A stretch of DNA of 64,000 bases. It comes from a virus. Within the stretch, counting starts at the first letter, position 1. The number at the start of each line of letters is the position of its first letter. The notes under the pieces were generated by a model. It was given only the letters and a program-made list of their open reading frames with translations. It was not told the DNA's origin and did no database searches. The stretch is from the IMG/VR virus record IMGVR_UViG_3300021478_000022, positions 1 to 64,000 of that record. One strand, written 5' to 3'. This document shows positions 8,905 through 16,130 of this stretch, one piece after another. Both the position numbers and the translations under genes were made by a program.

Positions 8905-9230
8905 TTCATCCTCTCCTTGCACACGGGGCACGTCACGAGGTCTTTGTCCAAGGTGCCCCCATCCACGAGACGCGGGGGACGGCCGCAGAGGGACTCGCCC
9001 ACGTTCATCGAGCACGCCGGGTTGTTGATCGGCCGTGCCTTGATGAAGCACGTCCTCGGAGGTCCCGCCTGCGCCACTGCTTCCTCCGCACGCCGCTGGA
9101 TGTCCGCCATCAGCGCCGCGCCCGTCAGGGGCTCCGCTGGGCCGACGTAGATGGCCTGCGGGGGTGGGTCCTCATCAACAGAGGACGGCCACTCGCGCGG
9201 ACGGAACAATCTCCGCAGTAACCCCAGCAT
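8901..9230 (-). CDS. Small zinc-binding protein
   Basis: The 109-residue protein ends with CPVCKERMK and has further cysteines (TCFIKARP, CSMNVG, CGRPPR), so a zinc site is likely. GGAGGTGA lies about 6 bases before the ATG at 9230, one of the best ribosome sites in this run. The function is unknown. Confidence 0.7.
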   Translation of the reverse strand: MLGLLRRLFRPREWPSSVDEDPPPQAIYVGPAEPLTGAALMADIQRRAEEAVAQAGPPRTCFIKARPINNPACSMNVGESLCGRPPRLVDGGTLDKDLVTCPVCKERMK

Positions 9231-9278
9231 GTCTCACCTCCGCCCCACTGTACGCCGCTCATCCCGGTGGAACAAGCG

Positions 9279-9674
9279 CTAATCCGACACGCAAGGAATC
9301 GTCCTGAACAGCGTCGGCCGCTGCCGCGAGTGCACCTTGAAGCATAGCGGCCTTCTGGGCGCATGACTGCCTTGTGGAGGAATGATGCCGCAGTGCAGTT
9401 CCAAGAAACAGTCGTGGCAAATCGCTCCGGCAAGGCCAGATGGATCAAGAGCGGTAGCAGGGTCGCCGCAATGCTTGCAAACGCTCCATATCCAAGAACG
9501 ATGCTTCCAGAATATGGGATTGGCCCAACTGCCATCACCGCGAGAACAGGTTCCGATCCTGCCGTACCACTCGCCATGGTGCCGTCGCAAGATCATGGTT
9601 TCACTGTTCCAAGCAGTCTTCGTTTCCACAGGCACATCTTCGGGAGGCATTTCTTCGCAGCACCTTATCCACAC
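9279..9674 (-). CDS. Small cysteine/histidine-rich protein
   Basis: The 131-residue protein has CKHCG followed by CHDCF, which looks like a treble-clef or ribbon zinc site. The GTG at 9674 has GGAGG about 7 bases upstream, within the end of the preceding gene. The function is unknown; such small zinc proteins are numerous in this genome. Confidence 0.62.
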   Translation of the reverse strand: MWIRCCEEMPPEDVPVETKTAWNSETMILRRHHGEWYGRIGTCSRGDGSWANPIFWKHRSWIWSVCKHCGDPATALDPSGLAGAICHDCFLELHCGIIPPQGSHAPRRPLCFKVHSRQRPTLFRTIPCVSD

Positions 9675-9676
9675 CG

Positions 9677-9823
9677 CTAATCCTCCCGCTCGCACTCATA
9701 CGACGGCCACACCCAGGCGTGACCGTCCGTGCACAGCACCACCAGATGGTTCTCGCCCTCGCAGAGCAGTTCCCCGCGCTTCTTGAGACGGACGTTGCGG
9801 ACGTAGATGCGCAGGTCGTTCAT
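9677..9823 (-). CDS. Very small protein after the cytosine methyltransferase
   Basis: The 48-residue protein begins at an ATG that overlaps the methyltransferase stop by four bases. It is mostly strand-like (LRIYVRNVRLK, ELLCEGENHLVVLCTDGHAWVWP). The coupling to the upstream gene supports it as real. The function is unknown. Confidence 0.62.
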   Translation of the reverse strand: MNDLRIYVRNVRLKKRGELLCEGENHLVVLCTDGHAWVWPSYECERED

Positions 9824-10605
9824 GGGGACTCCTTCACGGCTTCCATAATCCTTTCGCCCAGCCACTCGGCCACTTGCGGCACTACGGCGTTGCCGAGCCC
9901 TCTATTTCGGTCCACCCCAAAGGGAAGCCCATCAACCACTCGGTCCACACCGGGCTCAACGTTCCAGGAACCGTCTGCCCCATAGCCTTGAACTCCATCA
10001 AGCGGACCCACTGCGTAAGGGTGAGTCCAAAGCCGTTGCCATTGCCATGCTTCTGCTTGAATTGCTTGCGTCGGTCGAGCAATAGGGGCACGTCTCGACA
10101 GCCGAAGCCGCTGGCTGACGGTGTAGGCAAGAATGAACACCCGATCCCGGATATGGGGGGCACCAACGGCGGCAGCCGGAAGGCAATGCCACTCTGCATC
10201 CATCCCGAGCGAGGCCAAGTCTCCGAGAATTCGTCCCATTCCGCGAACAAGTAACTTGGCAACGTTTTCCACGAGGACGAAGCCCGGTCGTAATCGGCGA
10301 ATGATACGAATGTATTCGGCCCACAATCCCGAGCGCTCGCCACTGATGCCGTGTCGTTCACCTTGGACGTGGCCGGCCTTGCTGATGTCTTGGCAAGGGA
10401 AGCCGCCGCAGATGAGGTCGCATGACCAGTCGCCTTCGGGCGGGAAGGTCCGCACGTCATCATGGCGGGGCACGCTGGGCCAGTGCTTTTCAAGAACTCG
10501 CCTCGCGTAGGGGTCGATTTCAACTTGCCATGCACACTGCATTCCTGCTCTTTCAAGTCCAAGGTCCATCCCTCCTATGCCAGCGAACAGACTGCCGAAC
10601 CTCAT
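9820..10605 (-). CDS. DNA (cytosine-5) methyltransferase
   Basis: The 261-residue enzyme transfers a methyl group from SAM to cytosine C5 in DNA. Motif I is FGSLFAGIGGMDLG (residues 3-16). The catalytic motif IV is GGFPCQDIS with Cys71, motif VI is ENV at 113-115, the QxR-type motif VIII is IRDRVF near 152, and motif X is GLGNAVVP near the end. It is short, with a small target-recognition region. It lies right after the large terminase (ATGA overlap) and may protect phage DNA from host restriction. Another open frame overlaps most of it on the same strand. Confidence 0.92.
   Translation of the reverse strand: MRFGSLFAGIGGMDLGLERAGMQCAWQVEIDPYARRVLEKHWPSVPRHDDVRTFPPEGDWSCDLICGGFPCQDISKAGHVQGERHGISGERSGLWAEYIRIIRRLRPGFVLVENVAKLLVRGMGRILGDLASLGMDAEWHCLPAAAVGAPHIRDRVFILAYTVSQRLRLSRRAPIARPTQAIQAEAWQWQRLWTHPYAVGPLDGVQGYGADGSWNVEPGVDRVVDGLPFGVDRNRGLGNAVVPQVAEWLGERIMEAVKESP
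9882..10562 (-). CDS. Same-strand overlapping frame within the methyltransferase gene
   Basis: A 226-codon frame, shifted by +1 relative to the methyltransferase, stays open across most of that gene. Its C-terminal half contains SETWPRSGWMQSGIAFRLPP, FLPTPSASGF and SPVWTEWLMGFPLGWTEI. I recognise this combination from proteins annotated beside or across phage and bacterial cytosine methyltransferases. It may be a real dual-coded protein, or a by-product of conserved methyltransferase codons. The apparent first codon is a TTG without a clear ribosome site, so the true start is unknown. Confidence 0.4.
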   Translation of the reverse strand: MDLKEQECSVHGKLKSTPTRGEFLKSTGPACPAMMTCGPSRPKATGHATSSAAASLAKTSARPATSKVNDTASVASARDCGPNTFVSFADYDRASSSWKTLPSYLFAEWDEFSETWPRSGWMQSGIAFRLPPLVPPISGIGCSFLPTPSASGFGCRDVPLLLDRRKQFKQKHGNGNGFGLTLTQWVRLMEFKAMGQTVPGTLSPVWTEWLMGFPLGWTEIEGSATP

Positions 10606-12062
10606 ATCTGCCCCCTCCCCTCATAGAGCAAGATTGGTCCCTCACCCTCACCTTCCTTGCGGGTCGGTCTCAGGTCCTGCGCCATGAGGCACAGGTAGGC
10701 CAGCATGTCCACCATGTCGTCCTCCTCGCTACGCTCCAGCCCCGTGAAAGCCGCGAGCTGCGTCTTGAAAGGTTCCACCCATGGCGCGAAATCATTCGGA
10801 AGGAAGATGCGCTTGTTCTGACCCATGAGGACGGCAGGCTGAGCGCGGATACGCTTTGCGTGTTTGACGCTCCCAGGCTTGAGGCGCCGCACCTCTGGTA
10901 TCTCTCGGTGTCTCCGGCACTCGTTCGCTAGCGACGCCTGAAACCCGGACGCCTCGCATCCCACGAGGTTCGGTTTCCACTTCCTGCAAAATTCAGCCAG
11001 GTGAGGTACGACATGCTCCAGATCGATGCGCACGTTCAAAACATCCATGAGCAGGATCGTGTTGTCGGGCGTCAAGGCCCCGCAGCCCATCGCTGTGCAA
11101 TCCGCCTTGCCGTTCTCGCTCGTCGCCCAGTCCACAGCGATGATGAAAACCAATTCATCCTGCCGAAAGACCTTGCGCTGGTCCCCAATCGGAACGGCCC
11201 AAGCCTGCGCTCTCAGATCCCAAAAGAACGGCCACGTATCAGGCGTGAAACAGTCGCCCTTGAAATCCGACCAATCTCCCTCGTGCTGCCGGCGCTCTTG
11301 ATCCGGCATCTCTCCCAAGCTCTCTTCATATTCCTCCTTGTCCGTCGTCGGGTTGTCCTCCAGCTTGGCCGGTATCCATCGCCGCTTGCCACCCACCGGA
11401 GGCCCGCCCGTCGCTATCTCGAATCGCCTCTTGGTCCACGCATGCCCTCGACCGCCAGGCGTTGTGCTGCTCCGCATCCGCAGTGGTATCTCGGCTTTCT
11501 GTCCTTCCGCCGGCTTCCGCAAGCACCGATACAAGTACCTGTACTCGCGCTCGTCGAAGTCAGTCAATTCGTCGAAGCCTATAAACTGGTAGGCGGCGCC
11601 TCTGTACTTCTGAGGACCGTCCTCCATCGTGCCGAATGACAGCGTGGCCCCCGCTGGGAACCGCCATTTATGCGAAGTCCCATCCCAGCGCGCCTCCGTC
11701 GCATCGAGCCACCCATGCGCGCGCTCGATCAACCCTTCCGACTCCATTAGCTGGGTGAACGTCCGCCTGAAGAGGATGGCCGCATACTCCGGCACGTCCA
11801 CGAACTGGAGCGCCGCCATGAGGAGCGCGTCAGACTTGCCCCCTGCGGCTGCACCTCCATACATGACCTCCTTGACGTCTGCCAAAGACAGGAACTCAGC
11901 CTGCCGTGGATGGGGCTTGTGCTTGATCCACTGGTTCTCAAGGACTGTCCTGCGAAAGAGCGCCATGCGCCAAACCACCTTCTTGCAGTTGGCACACGAT
12001 GCCGTTCCCGATTTACGGCAAACTGCGCATAGCGATGATAAGACTAGCTCATTCCAGTCCAT
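10602..12062 (-). CDS. terL: Terminase large subunit
   Basis: The 486-residue packaging motor has an N-terminal ATPase with Walker A GAAAGGKS (about residues 70-77) and Walker B FIGFDE (about 160-165). The C-terminal RNase H-like nuclease starts at IIAVDWATSEN (Asp about 311) and ends with the acidic EEDDMVDML segment. The ATG at 12062 overlaps the stop of a small membrane-protein gene. It adds a cysteine pair (CAVC...CANC) before the usual start of the ATPase. A later ATG, before ALFRRTVLEN, is the alternative. The cytosine methyltransferase follows with an ATGA overlap. Confidence 0.93.
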   Translation of the reverse strand: MDWNELVLSSLCAVCRKSGTASCANCKKVVWRMALFRRTVLENQWIKHKPHPRQAEFLSLADVKEVMYGGAAAGGKSDALLMAALQFVDVPEYAAILFRRTFTQLMESEGLIERAHGWLDATEARWDGTSHKWRFPAGATLSFGTMEDGPQKYRGAAYQFIGFDELTDFDEREYRYLYRCLRKPAEGQKAEIPLRMRSSTTPGGRGHAWTKRRFEIATGGPPVGGKRRWIPAKLEDNPTTDKEEYEESLGEMPDQERRQHEGDWSDFKGDCFTPDTWPFFWDLRAQAWAVPIGDQRKVFRQDELVFIIAVDWATSENGKADCTAMGCGALTPDNTILLMDVLNVRIDLEHVVPHLAEFCRKWKPNLVGCEASGFQASLANECRRHREIPEVRRLKPGSVKHAKRIRAQPAVLMGQNKRIFLPNDFAPWVEPFKTQLAAFTGLERSEEDDMVDMLAYLCLMAQDLRPTRKEGEGEGPILLYEGRGQI

Positions 12063-12169
12063 CACTGACCCCCCACCCATACCCCCACCGCCACCCCCAT
12101 CACAAACGACCCCAGAAACACCAGGAGGATACCCAGCCACGAGGTCGAACACCAAGAGCTGTGTTTCAT
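12062..12169 (-). CDS. Small single-span membrane protein
   Basis: The 35-residue protein has one predicted transmembrane helix (WLGILLVFLGSFVMGVAVGV). Its ATG has AAGGAC about 8 bases upstream, and its TGA overlaps the terminase ATG as TGATG. The tight coupling supports it despite its size. The role is unknown; a holin-like function is possible but unusual next to a terminase. Confidence 0.6.
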   Translation of the reverse strand: MKHSSWCSTSWLGILLVFLGSFVMGVAVGVWVGGQ

Positions 12170-12194
12170 GTCGTCTGTCCTTGCAGGGTGGCAG

Positions 12195-12389
12195 TCACGG
12201 CGTTCCCATGCGCCGGCGCCGCGCCAGCTCTTGTCGCGCCCAAGCGCCGGCATCCATTGCCGCCTTAAAAGCCTTCTTGCGTTGGGCGCCGTCAAGCCCT
12301 TGAATCATGGCTTCGCCGCCGGCCTCAATCATGTTGGCCATGTCGGAAATGGCACTGAGCATCAAAGCGGTTAGCCTAATACGCTTCAT
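12195..12389 (-). CDS. Small helical protein
   Basis: The 64-residue protein is mostly alpha-helical and basic at both ends (MKRIRLTALM, RQELARRRRM). Its ATG overlaps the previous stop as ATGA. It is one of several short genes directly before the large terminase. The function is unknown. Confidence 0.65.
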   Translation of the reverse strand: MKRIRLTALMLSAISDMANMIEAGGEAMIQGLDGAQRKKAFKAAMDAGAWARQELARRRRMGTP

Positions 12390-12505
12390 CGCTTGCCTTT
12401 CCTGGGACGCCGCTGTTTGGCCCAACTCGGCACGAAGTTGAGCGCCTTTGCAAGAGCCTTTTGTCGGACTGCCGATTGCTTCTTGGCTCGCTTTTTGGTC
12501 GCCAT
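12386..12505 (-). CDS. Very small basic protein
   Basis: The 39-residue protein is strongly basic (MATKKRAKKQSAV...KQRRPRKGKR) and could bind nucleic acid. AGGT lies 6 bases before the ATG at 12505, and the stop overlaps the next start. The longer open frame upstream has no ribosome site. Confidence 0.6.
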   Translation of the reverse strand: MATKKRAKKQSAVRQKALAKALNFVPSWAKQRRPRKGKR

Positions 12506-12530
12506 GTTACCTACCGTCACCGCAAGGCAT

Positions 12531-13019
12531 TCATTTCCGATGACACCGACAAGGGCACGTCGGCGAAGTGCAGATCGGGTAGTGCTTCCCCTGCGAACAT
12601 GCCACCGACGCCACCGTGGACTTCCCACCTACCCGACCCGCACTCTCGGATGGCATCAAAGCCTCCCGTATAGCCGCCTTCCTCGCGGCTTGTGACTTTG
12701 CTTGCTCGGGAGTCATGCCAGGAAGCACCGATGGTACGTGTGCGGCACCCCTTTCAGGCACCGTGTAGACCTTCTCTCCAGTCGGCGCCGCCACCCGCCT
12801 CTCCGCAGGCTGGGGAGGCTTGCGGCCAGAAACAGCAGCCTTGACCTGATCCTCCACTTCGGGTGGCGTATCTGAGATCTCGCCGACTGTGACCACATTC
12901 CCGGACATCGGTCCACACCGAGCACGAATCCACGCCGACAGCGAAAGCCCACTCGCCTCCGCCGCCTTCCGCCACTTCGCCAACTCCTCATCCTCTACAC
13001 GGAAATTGATCTGTCCCAT
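12531..13019 (-). CDS. Ribbon-helix-helix DNA-binding protein with C-terminal cysteine cluster
   Basis: The 162-residue protein starts with a ribbon-helix-helix pattern (INFRVEDEELAKWRKAAEAS, then LSLSAWIRARC). This fold binds DNA as dimers through the N-terminal strand. A Pro/Ala-rich middle leads to a terminal cysteine/histidine cluster (CTSPTCPCRCH). GGGAGGG precedes the ATG at 13019. Three TGCTA-type repeats lie upstream, so it may regulate itself. Its place before the large terminase also makes a small-terminase-like or packaging-regulator role possible. Confidence 0.72.
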   Translation of the reverse strand: MGQINFRVEDEELAKWRKAAEASGLSLSAWIRARCGPMSGNVVTVGEISDTPPEVEDQVKAAVSGRKPPQPAERRVAAPTGEKVYTVPERGAAHVPSVLPGMTPEQAKSQAARKAAIREALMPSESAGRVGGKSTVASVACSQGKHYPICTSPTCPCRCHRK

Positions 13020-13034
13020 AACACCCTCCCACGT

Positions 13035-13081
13035 TGCTATACATGACGGTGCTAGACTAGCATGCGAGGTAGTGCTATACA
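13035..13081. promoter_or_regulatory. Operator candidate: TGCTA palindrome flanked by two TGCTATACA repeats
   Basis: TGCTATACA occurs at 13035-13043 and again at 13073-13081. Between them is the perfect palindrome TGCTAGACTAGCA (13050-13062). The cluster lies 16-62 bases before the start of the ribbon-helix-helix gene, and proteins of that class usually bind short repeated palindromic sites. Binding is inferred. Confidence 0.5.
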
Positions 13082-13184
13082 AGACCGATTTGTGCAAAAA
13101 TTTCGGGAGAGAGTGCCACTGCTCGACACTAGACCTACGTTCACATTGGAATGGTTTTCGTCAAAAATTTGGTGTGAGGACGCC

Positions 13185-13250
13185 CGACCCCTCCCCCCAC
13201 TGGGGCCCCCCTTCTGCGCGCCCACCCCTCCCCCGTGGGGGGGTATGGGC
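13185..13250. other. C-rich non-coding stretch upstream of the terminase genes
   Basis: Runs of five to seven C and G residues with short self-complementary parts (CCCCACTGGGG and CTCCCCCGTGGGGGGG) fill this part of the 263-base gap between two genes. I see no gene here. A packaging (cos or pac) site is one possibility because of the position before the terminase genes, but nothing proves it. Confidence 0.3.
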
Positions 13251-13282
13251 CACATGGCCGCGGCGTAAGTAGGGCATTTTTA

Positions 13283-13756
13283 CTAGGGTTGTGGCGGAAC
13301 CGGTGTGGACTGGTCGGGCTGGGCCGGCGACACGTCCAGGCTAGGCTTGGCCGGCGCAACTATGGCATTTTCATTGGGGTTAGGTGCGGACTCGCCGAAT
13401 ACACCAGCGTAGGCGCTGACGTCTCCGAAGATGTTGATCTGCGTGGCTGGCGTCGCCTCGCGGACGGCATTGGCCTCGCGCTTCACGTTCAGGCTATCGG
13501 CCAGGGCCAGGAGTCGGCCGGCTGCTATGATCTGGCCTACTGACGCATCCCCATAGGCCAGCACTTGATGCGCTCGCCTTACCACGTCCTCGCGTATCTC
13601 TTGGGTGATGGGCCAGCGATCCCGCAGCGCTCGCTCTGCCAGGCGTAGCTCAGTCGTCTGCGGCAGCCCGTCCTCTGTCCGTGGTAGTTGTCGACCGTGG
13701 GGAGTCGCCACCCGATTCCCCCCACCCCGAGAAACCATGTCGGTCGTGTCGGCCAT
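13283..13756 (-). CDS. Putative terminase small subunit or DNA-binding protein
   Basis: The 157-residue protein has a helical core (LRLAERALRDRWPITQEIRED, then VGQIIAAGRLLALADSLNVKRE). This resembles short proteins I have seen near terminases in phages of Gram-negative hosts. The C-terminus is Pro/Ala-rich. The start at 13756 has no clear Shine-Dalgarno site; an ATG six codons later is possible. Three ATTGGGC repeats lie upstream. The small-terminase role rests on position and helical pattern only. Confidence 0.5.
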   Translation of the reverse strand: MADTTDMVSRGGGNRVATPHGRQLPRTEDGLPQTTELRLAERALRDRWPITQEIREDVVRRAHQVLAYGDASVGQIIAAGRLLALADSLNVKREANAVREATPATQINIFGDVSAYAGVFGESAPNPNENAIVAPAKPSLDVSPAQPDQSTPVPPQP

Positions 13757-13768
13757 GGGATTTGTACT

Positions 13769-13814
13769 ATTGGGCGATTGCTGGGCTTGTATTGGGCCTT
13801 GCAGTCGATTGGGC
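13769..13814. repeat. Three ATTGGGC repeats
   Basis: ATTGGGC starts at 13769, 13791 and 13808, with related GGGC words between and after. They lie just upstream of the 157-residue gene and may be protein-binding iterons. The first overlaps a partial copy of the ATCGCCCAA leader motif found at 16797 and 18745. Confidence 0.35.
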
Positions 13815-13904
13815 TAGCGCTGGACATCGTAGCACCGTTTGGGCATCGGCGCTTGTCTGTGGGCATTGTGGACGTGTTAGCGGGGATTGTCTAGGGGAAA
13901 AGGG

Positions 13905-13941
13905 AAAGGGCCAGCACGTTTTTGATTGGTGCTGGCCCTTT
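13905..13941. terminator. Strong hairpin, probable terminator
   Basis: A perfect 13-base inverted repeat (AAAGGGCCAGCAC, 13905-13917, with 13929-13941) encloses an 11-base loop. On the minus strand it is followed by CCCTTTTCCC, so it may end the transcript of the small genes upstream. No long T-run is present, so efficiency is uncertain. Confidence 0.6.
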
Positions 13942-13975
13942 GTCTAGTTGGGTTTGCTGTCTCTGATTAGCCCTT

Positions 13976-14245
13976 CTATCCGCTGGTTGGATCGACCAGG
14001 CTTTTGACGTTCACCCAGTCAGGGCAGTAGTAGCAATTGTGAGCAAAGACCGCTGCGGGCTTGTAATAGTGCGGCAAGCTGGGATGCCTGCTCTCTAGCG
14101 TGATAGGGAAACGGCATTGCTCTCCCCTGCTCTCGCCGACGAATAGCCAGCGTCGCGGGATTGCTGGCACGTGCCCGTTGTCCAGCGCGAAAGGCAATTC
14201 TGTCCAGATGTTGGCGTCGCGCGTCCCTCGCTCAGTCACGATCAT
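13976..14245 (-). CDS. Small protein of unknown function
   Basis: The 89-residue protein has a mixed composition and a CYYCPDW cysteine pair near the C-terminus. AAAGGG lies about 7 bases before the ATG at 14245, and the start overlaps the stop of the preceding 52-residue gene as ATGA. It is the last gene before the hairpin at 13905. The function is unknown. Confidence 0.62.
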   Translation of the reverse strand: MIVTERGTRDANIWTELPFALDNGHVPAIPRRWLFVGESRGEQCRFPITLESRHPSLPHYYKPAAVFAHNCYYCPDWVNVKSLVDPTSG

Positions 14246-14400
14246 ATCTTGCCCTTTCCGTGACACCATTCGCAGCCGATTTTGGTGAGCTGCGCTTGTG
14301 TCCCGACGTAGAAAAACCCATCGAACACACAAAACCCGTAGTACAAGCCGCGCTCTTTGGCGATGGCTGCGGCATCAGCCTCGCTTCTGCACTTGCTCAT
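14242..14400 (-). CDS. Very small protein with CxxCHG motif
   Basis: The 52-residue protein (starting MSKCRSEADAAAIAKERGLY) ends with CEWCHGKGKI, a likely half zinc site. Its ATG follows GAGACCTGGCG, a leader word shared with other genes nearby, and its stop overlaps the next start. The function is unknown. Confidence 0.62.
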   Translation of the reverse strand: MSKCRSEADAAAIAKERGLYYGFCVFDGFFYVGTQAQLTKIGCEWCHGKGKI

Positions 14401-14420
14401 CGCCAGGTCTCCTCTTGGGG

Positions 14421-14699
14421 TTAGAACTCAAAATCGCCGCCGCTGTCTAGCTTTGCAGGGCAAATCGGCGGCGCGTGATAGACCTCGCTGCCTTTCACTC
14501 GCTCTCTCTCACCACACCTTGGACAGACTACCCAATCGTTCACTTGGATCGTGCGGTTTGCCAGGACGTCTTGCGCTCGCTCTAAAGCAGCTATTGCCCT
14601 TGCGATGCGCTCATTGTCGCCATGTCTGCACCCTGCGATGCATCGCACTTGGCCTAGCGCGTAGGTGACGTCGGTTAGGATGCTGTCGAGCTGGTTCAC
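14421..14699 (-). CDS. Small protein with CxxC motif
   Basis: The 92-residue protein has two cysteine pairs (CIAGC; CPRCGERERV) and helical segments. The GTG at 14699 has GGAGGG just upstream and overlaps the previous stop as GTGA. The function is unknown. Confidence 0.65.
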   Translation of the reverse strand: MNQLDSILTDVTYALGQVRCIAGCRHGDNERIARAIAALERAQDVLANRTIQVNDWVVCPRCGERERVKGSEVYHAPPICPAKLDSGGDFEF

Positions 14700-14926
14700 T
14701 TCACCCTCCGAATAAGGTACATTTTGACAACTTGGCACGTTACTGGATCAATAAGCAACATCTGGGTTTGCGTAAACCTCTTTCCATTTCGGCGGTTAAC
14801 TGTATCGGTAGCCCTCGACGTCGCTGCTGATGCGTGCTTCGGGTAAGCAAAAGGTCCGAGCAATGCCGCTTGGCCAATCGCAAGATCTTTCAAAGGATAG
14901 GCTTTCAAGCCTAGTGAATTTCTCAA
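14696..14926 (-). CDS. Small conserved-type phage protein
   Basis: The 76-residue protein has the pattern YPLKDLAIGQ...ASAATSRATDTVNRRNGKRF followed by a strand-like end. I recognise this layout from short phage proteins of unknown function, possibly nucleic-acid binding. It starts at a TTG with GGAGG four bases upstream; the TTGA overlaps the stop of the previous gene. Confidence 0.62.
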   Translation of the reverse strand: MRNSLGLKAYPLKDLAIGQAALLGPFAYPKHASAATSRATDTVNRRNGKRFTQTQMLLIDPVTCQVVKMYLIRRVK

Positions 14927-15105
14927 GCTCCCTCCAGTCGTTCGCGGATCATGTCCGCGTTAGTAGTGGTTTCGGACTCACAACAACTGCTGCCCTCACC
15001 CCAGCTATCCCGGTGCTGCTCATGGTCTTGCCTTGTGACCGGACCATAGCAGACCGGGACCACGGAGCAGGGGCGCAGGCAGTTGAGGCAGTAGGTTTGC
15101 TTCAC
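14923..15105 (-). CDS. Small cysteine-rich protein
   Basis: The 60-residue protein has CLNCLRPCSVVPVC near its N-terminus and CC near the middle. The GTG start overlaps the stop of the second cytosine methyltransferase as GTGA. A metal-binding role is likely; nothing more can be said. Confidence 0.62.
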   Translation of the reverse strand: MKQTYCLNCLRPCSVVPVCYGPVTRQDHEQHRDSWGEGSSCCESETTTNADMIRERLEGA

Positions 15106-15743
15106 GATAATAGCTCCATCAAGCGTCGGCCGATCAGTTCCGTATAGGCTGGTGGAATCGCCTGCGCCAGCTCGTCGCAGCTCATCCAGTCAATCCCCAT
15201 CGCCTCGCGCCACTCAGCCAGGCTATGCCGTCTCAAGTGCGGGTTGCGCCGCTCTGATCCGCCAGTGTGCCCGTAAACCCCTACCATGCGGCGCGAACGG
15301 CAGCCCAGGCAGTAAGGCGCTCCCAGGGCGTCAAATAGCGGCTCATTACACTCGAAAAACCGATGGCGCTTCACTCCCAAACCAAACATCGAACCGCACA
15401 GCATCACCGCATCCCGCAGCGGAGCCATTCGCACGTTCTCTATCACCCAGGGTGCCGCATAACCCGCCAGCATGTCCCGCGTCCTCTCCACCAGCTCGGG
15501 ATGCCTGCGCGATCGCCAGCGGCTTTTCAGGGCAGTGTGCGCTTGGCAAGGCGGCGATGCGTGGATCGCGTCATACTCCCGACCATGAGCAGCCAGGTAG
15601 GACAGCGCGTCACCCAGGACAAAGGCGAAGGGATAGCGTGGCTGCGGGCGCCTGTCAACGCCCACAACGTCAAACCCGGCGCGGGCGTACCCCACGGAGC
15701 AACCGCCCGCGCCGCAGAACAGGTCAAGTAGCTTTGGCGCCAT
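15102..15743 (-). CDS. Compact DNA (cytosine-5) methyltransferase
   Basis: The 213-residue enzyme has motif I LLDLFCGAGGCSVGY, the catalytic motif IV ASPPCQA with Cys66, and ENV at 102-104. KRHRFFE fills the motif VIII position and IPPAYTELIG the place of motif X. It belongs to the short phage methylase type with almost no target-recognition domain. It differs clearly from the other cytosine methyltransferase at 9820-10605. The ATG at 15743 is preferred over the TTG two codons earlier. It may methylate phage DNA against restriction. Confidence 0.88.
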   Translation of the reverse strand: MAPKLLDLFCGAGGCSVGYARAGFDVVGVDRRPQPRYPFAFVLGDALSYLAAHGREYDAIHASPPCQAHTALKSRWRSRRHPELVERTRDMLAGYAAPWVIENVRMAPLRDAVMLCGSMFGLGVKRHRFFECNEPLFDALGAPYCLGCRSRRMVGVYGHTGGSERRNPHLRRHSLAEWREAMGIDWMSCDELAQAIPPAYTELIGRRLMELLS

Positions 15744-15948
15744 CTTCAATCATCGCCTTGAATTGCTGGGCCAGTGCCAGAGTGTCATACACGAACGTCT
15801 GACCGTTGCGATTGTCGACCACTGCCCACTGCCCAGGCTCCTCTGCCGTCGCTGGCCGCAGCTCTGCCACGCAATCGCAGGAATCCGTGGTCTTGTCGCA
15901 CTGGTCGCATATCCAATCGCTGCGGGCATTGTCGTAATGGCTGCTCAT
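15724..15948 (-). CDS. Small zinc-binding protein
   Basis: The 74-residue protein has CDQCDKTTDSCDC near its N-terminus and a strand-helix C-terminal half (GQTFVYDTLALAQQFKAMI). The ATG at 15948 overlaps the previous stop as ATGA. It overlaps the methyltransferase start by 20 bases. The function is unknown. Confidence 0.65.
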   Translation of the reverse strand: MSSHYDNARSDWICDQCDKTTDSCDCVAELRPATAEEPGQWAVVDNRNGQTFVYDTLALAQQFKAMIEDGAKAT

Positions 15949-16127
15949 TTGTGCGGCCCTTTCATCTTCCAGGCTATCCACCGTACACGATAAGGCGATT
16001 CACCATCACACCACGTTTCGAGACTCAGCAGCGGTCCCGGTGCCCCAGTGGGATTGAGCCAAGCGCAGAGGGACGGTAAGAGACCGTCTATCACTCCGGG
16101 GAGGATCCAGGTCAGGATGTTACGCAT
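15945..16127 (-). CDS. Small Trp-rich protein of unknown function
   Basis: The 60-residue protein begins with a hydrophobic stretch (ILTWILPGVIDGLLPSLCAW) that could associate with a membrane. AAGGA lies about 7 bases before its ATG, four bases after the clamp-like gene. The function is unknown. Confidence 0.6.
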   Translation of the reverse strand: MRNILTWILPGVIDGLLPSLCAWLNPTGAPGPLLSLETWCDGESPYRVRWIAWKMKGPHK

Positions 16128-16130
16128 GGG

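Noticed and set aside
13052-13255. Short frames in the gap before the ribbon-helix-helix gene
   Set aside because: They run through the C-rich stretch and the operator repeats and have no coding signature.
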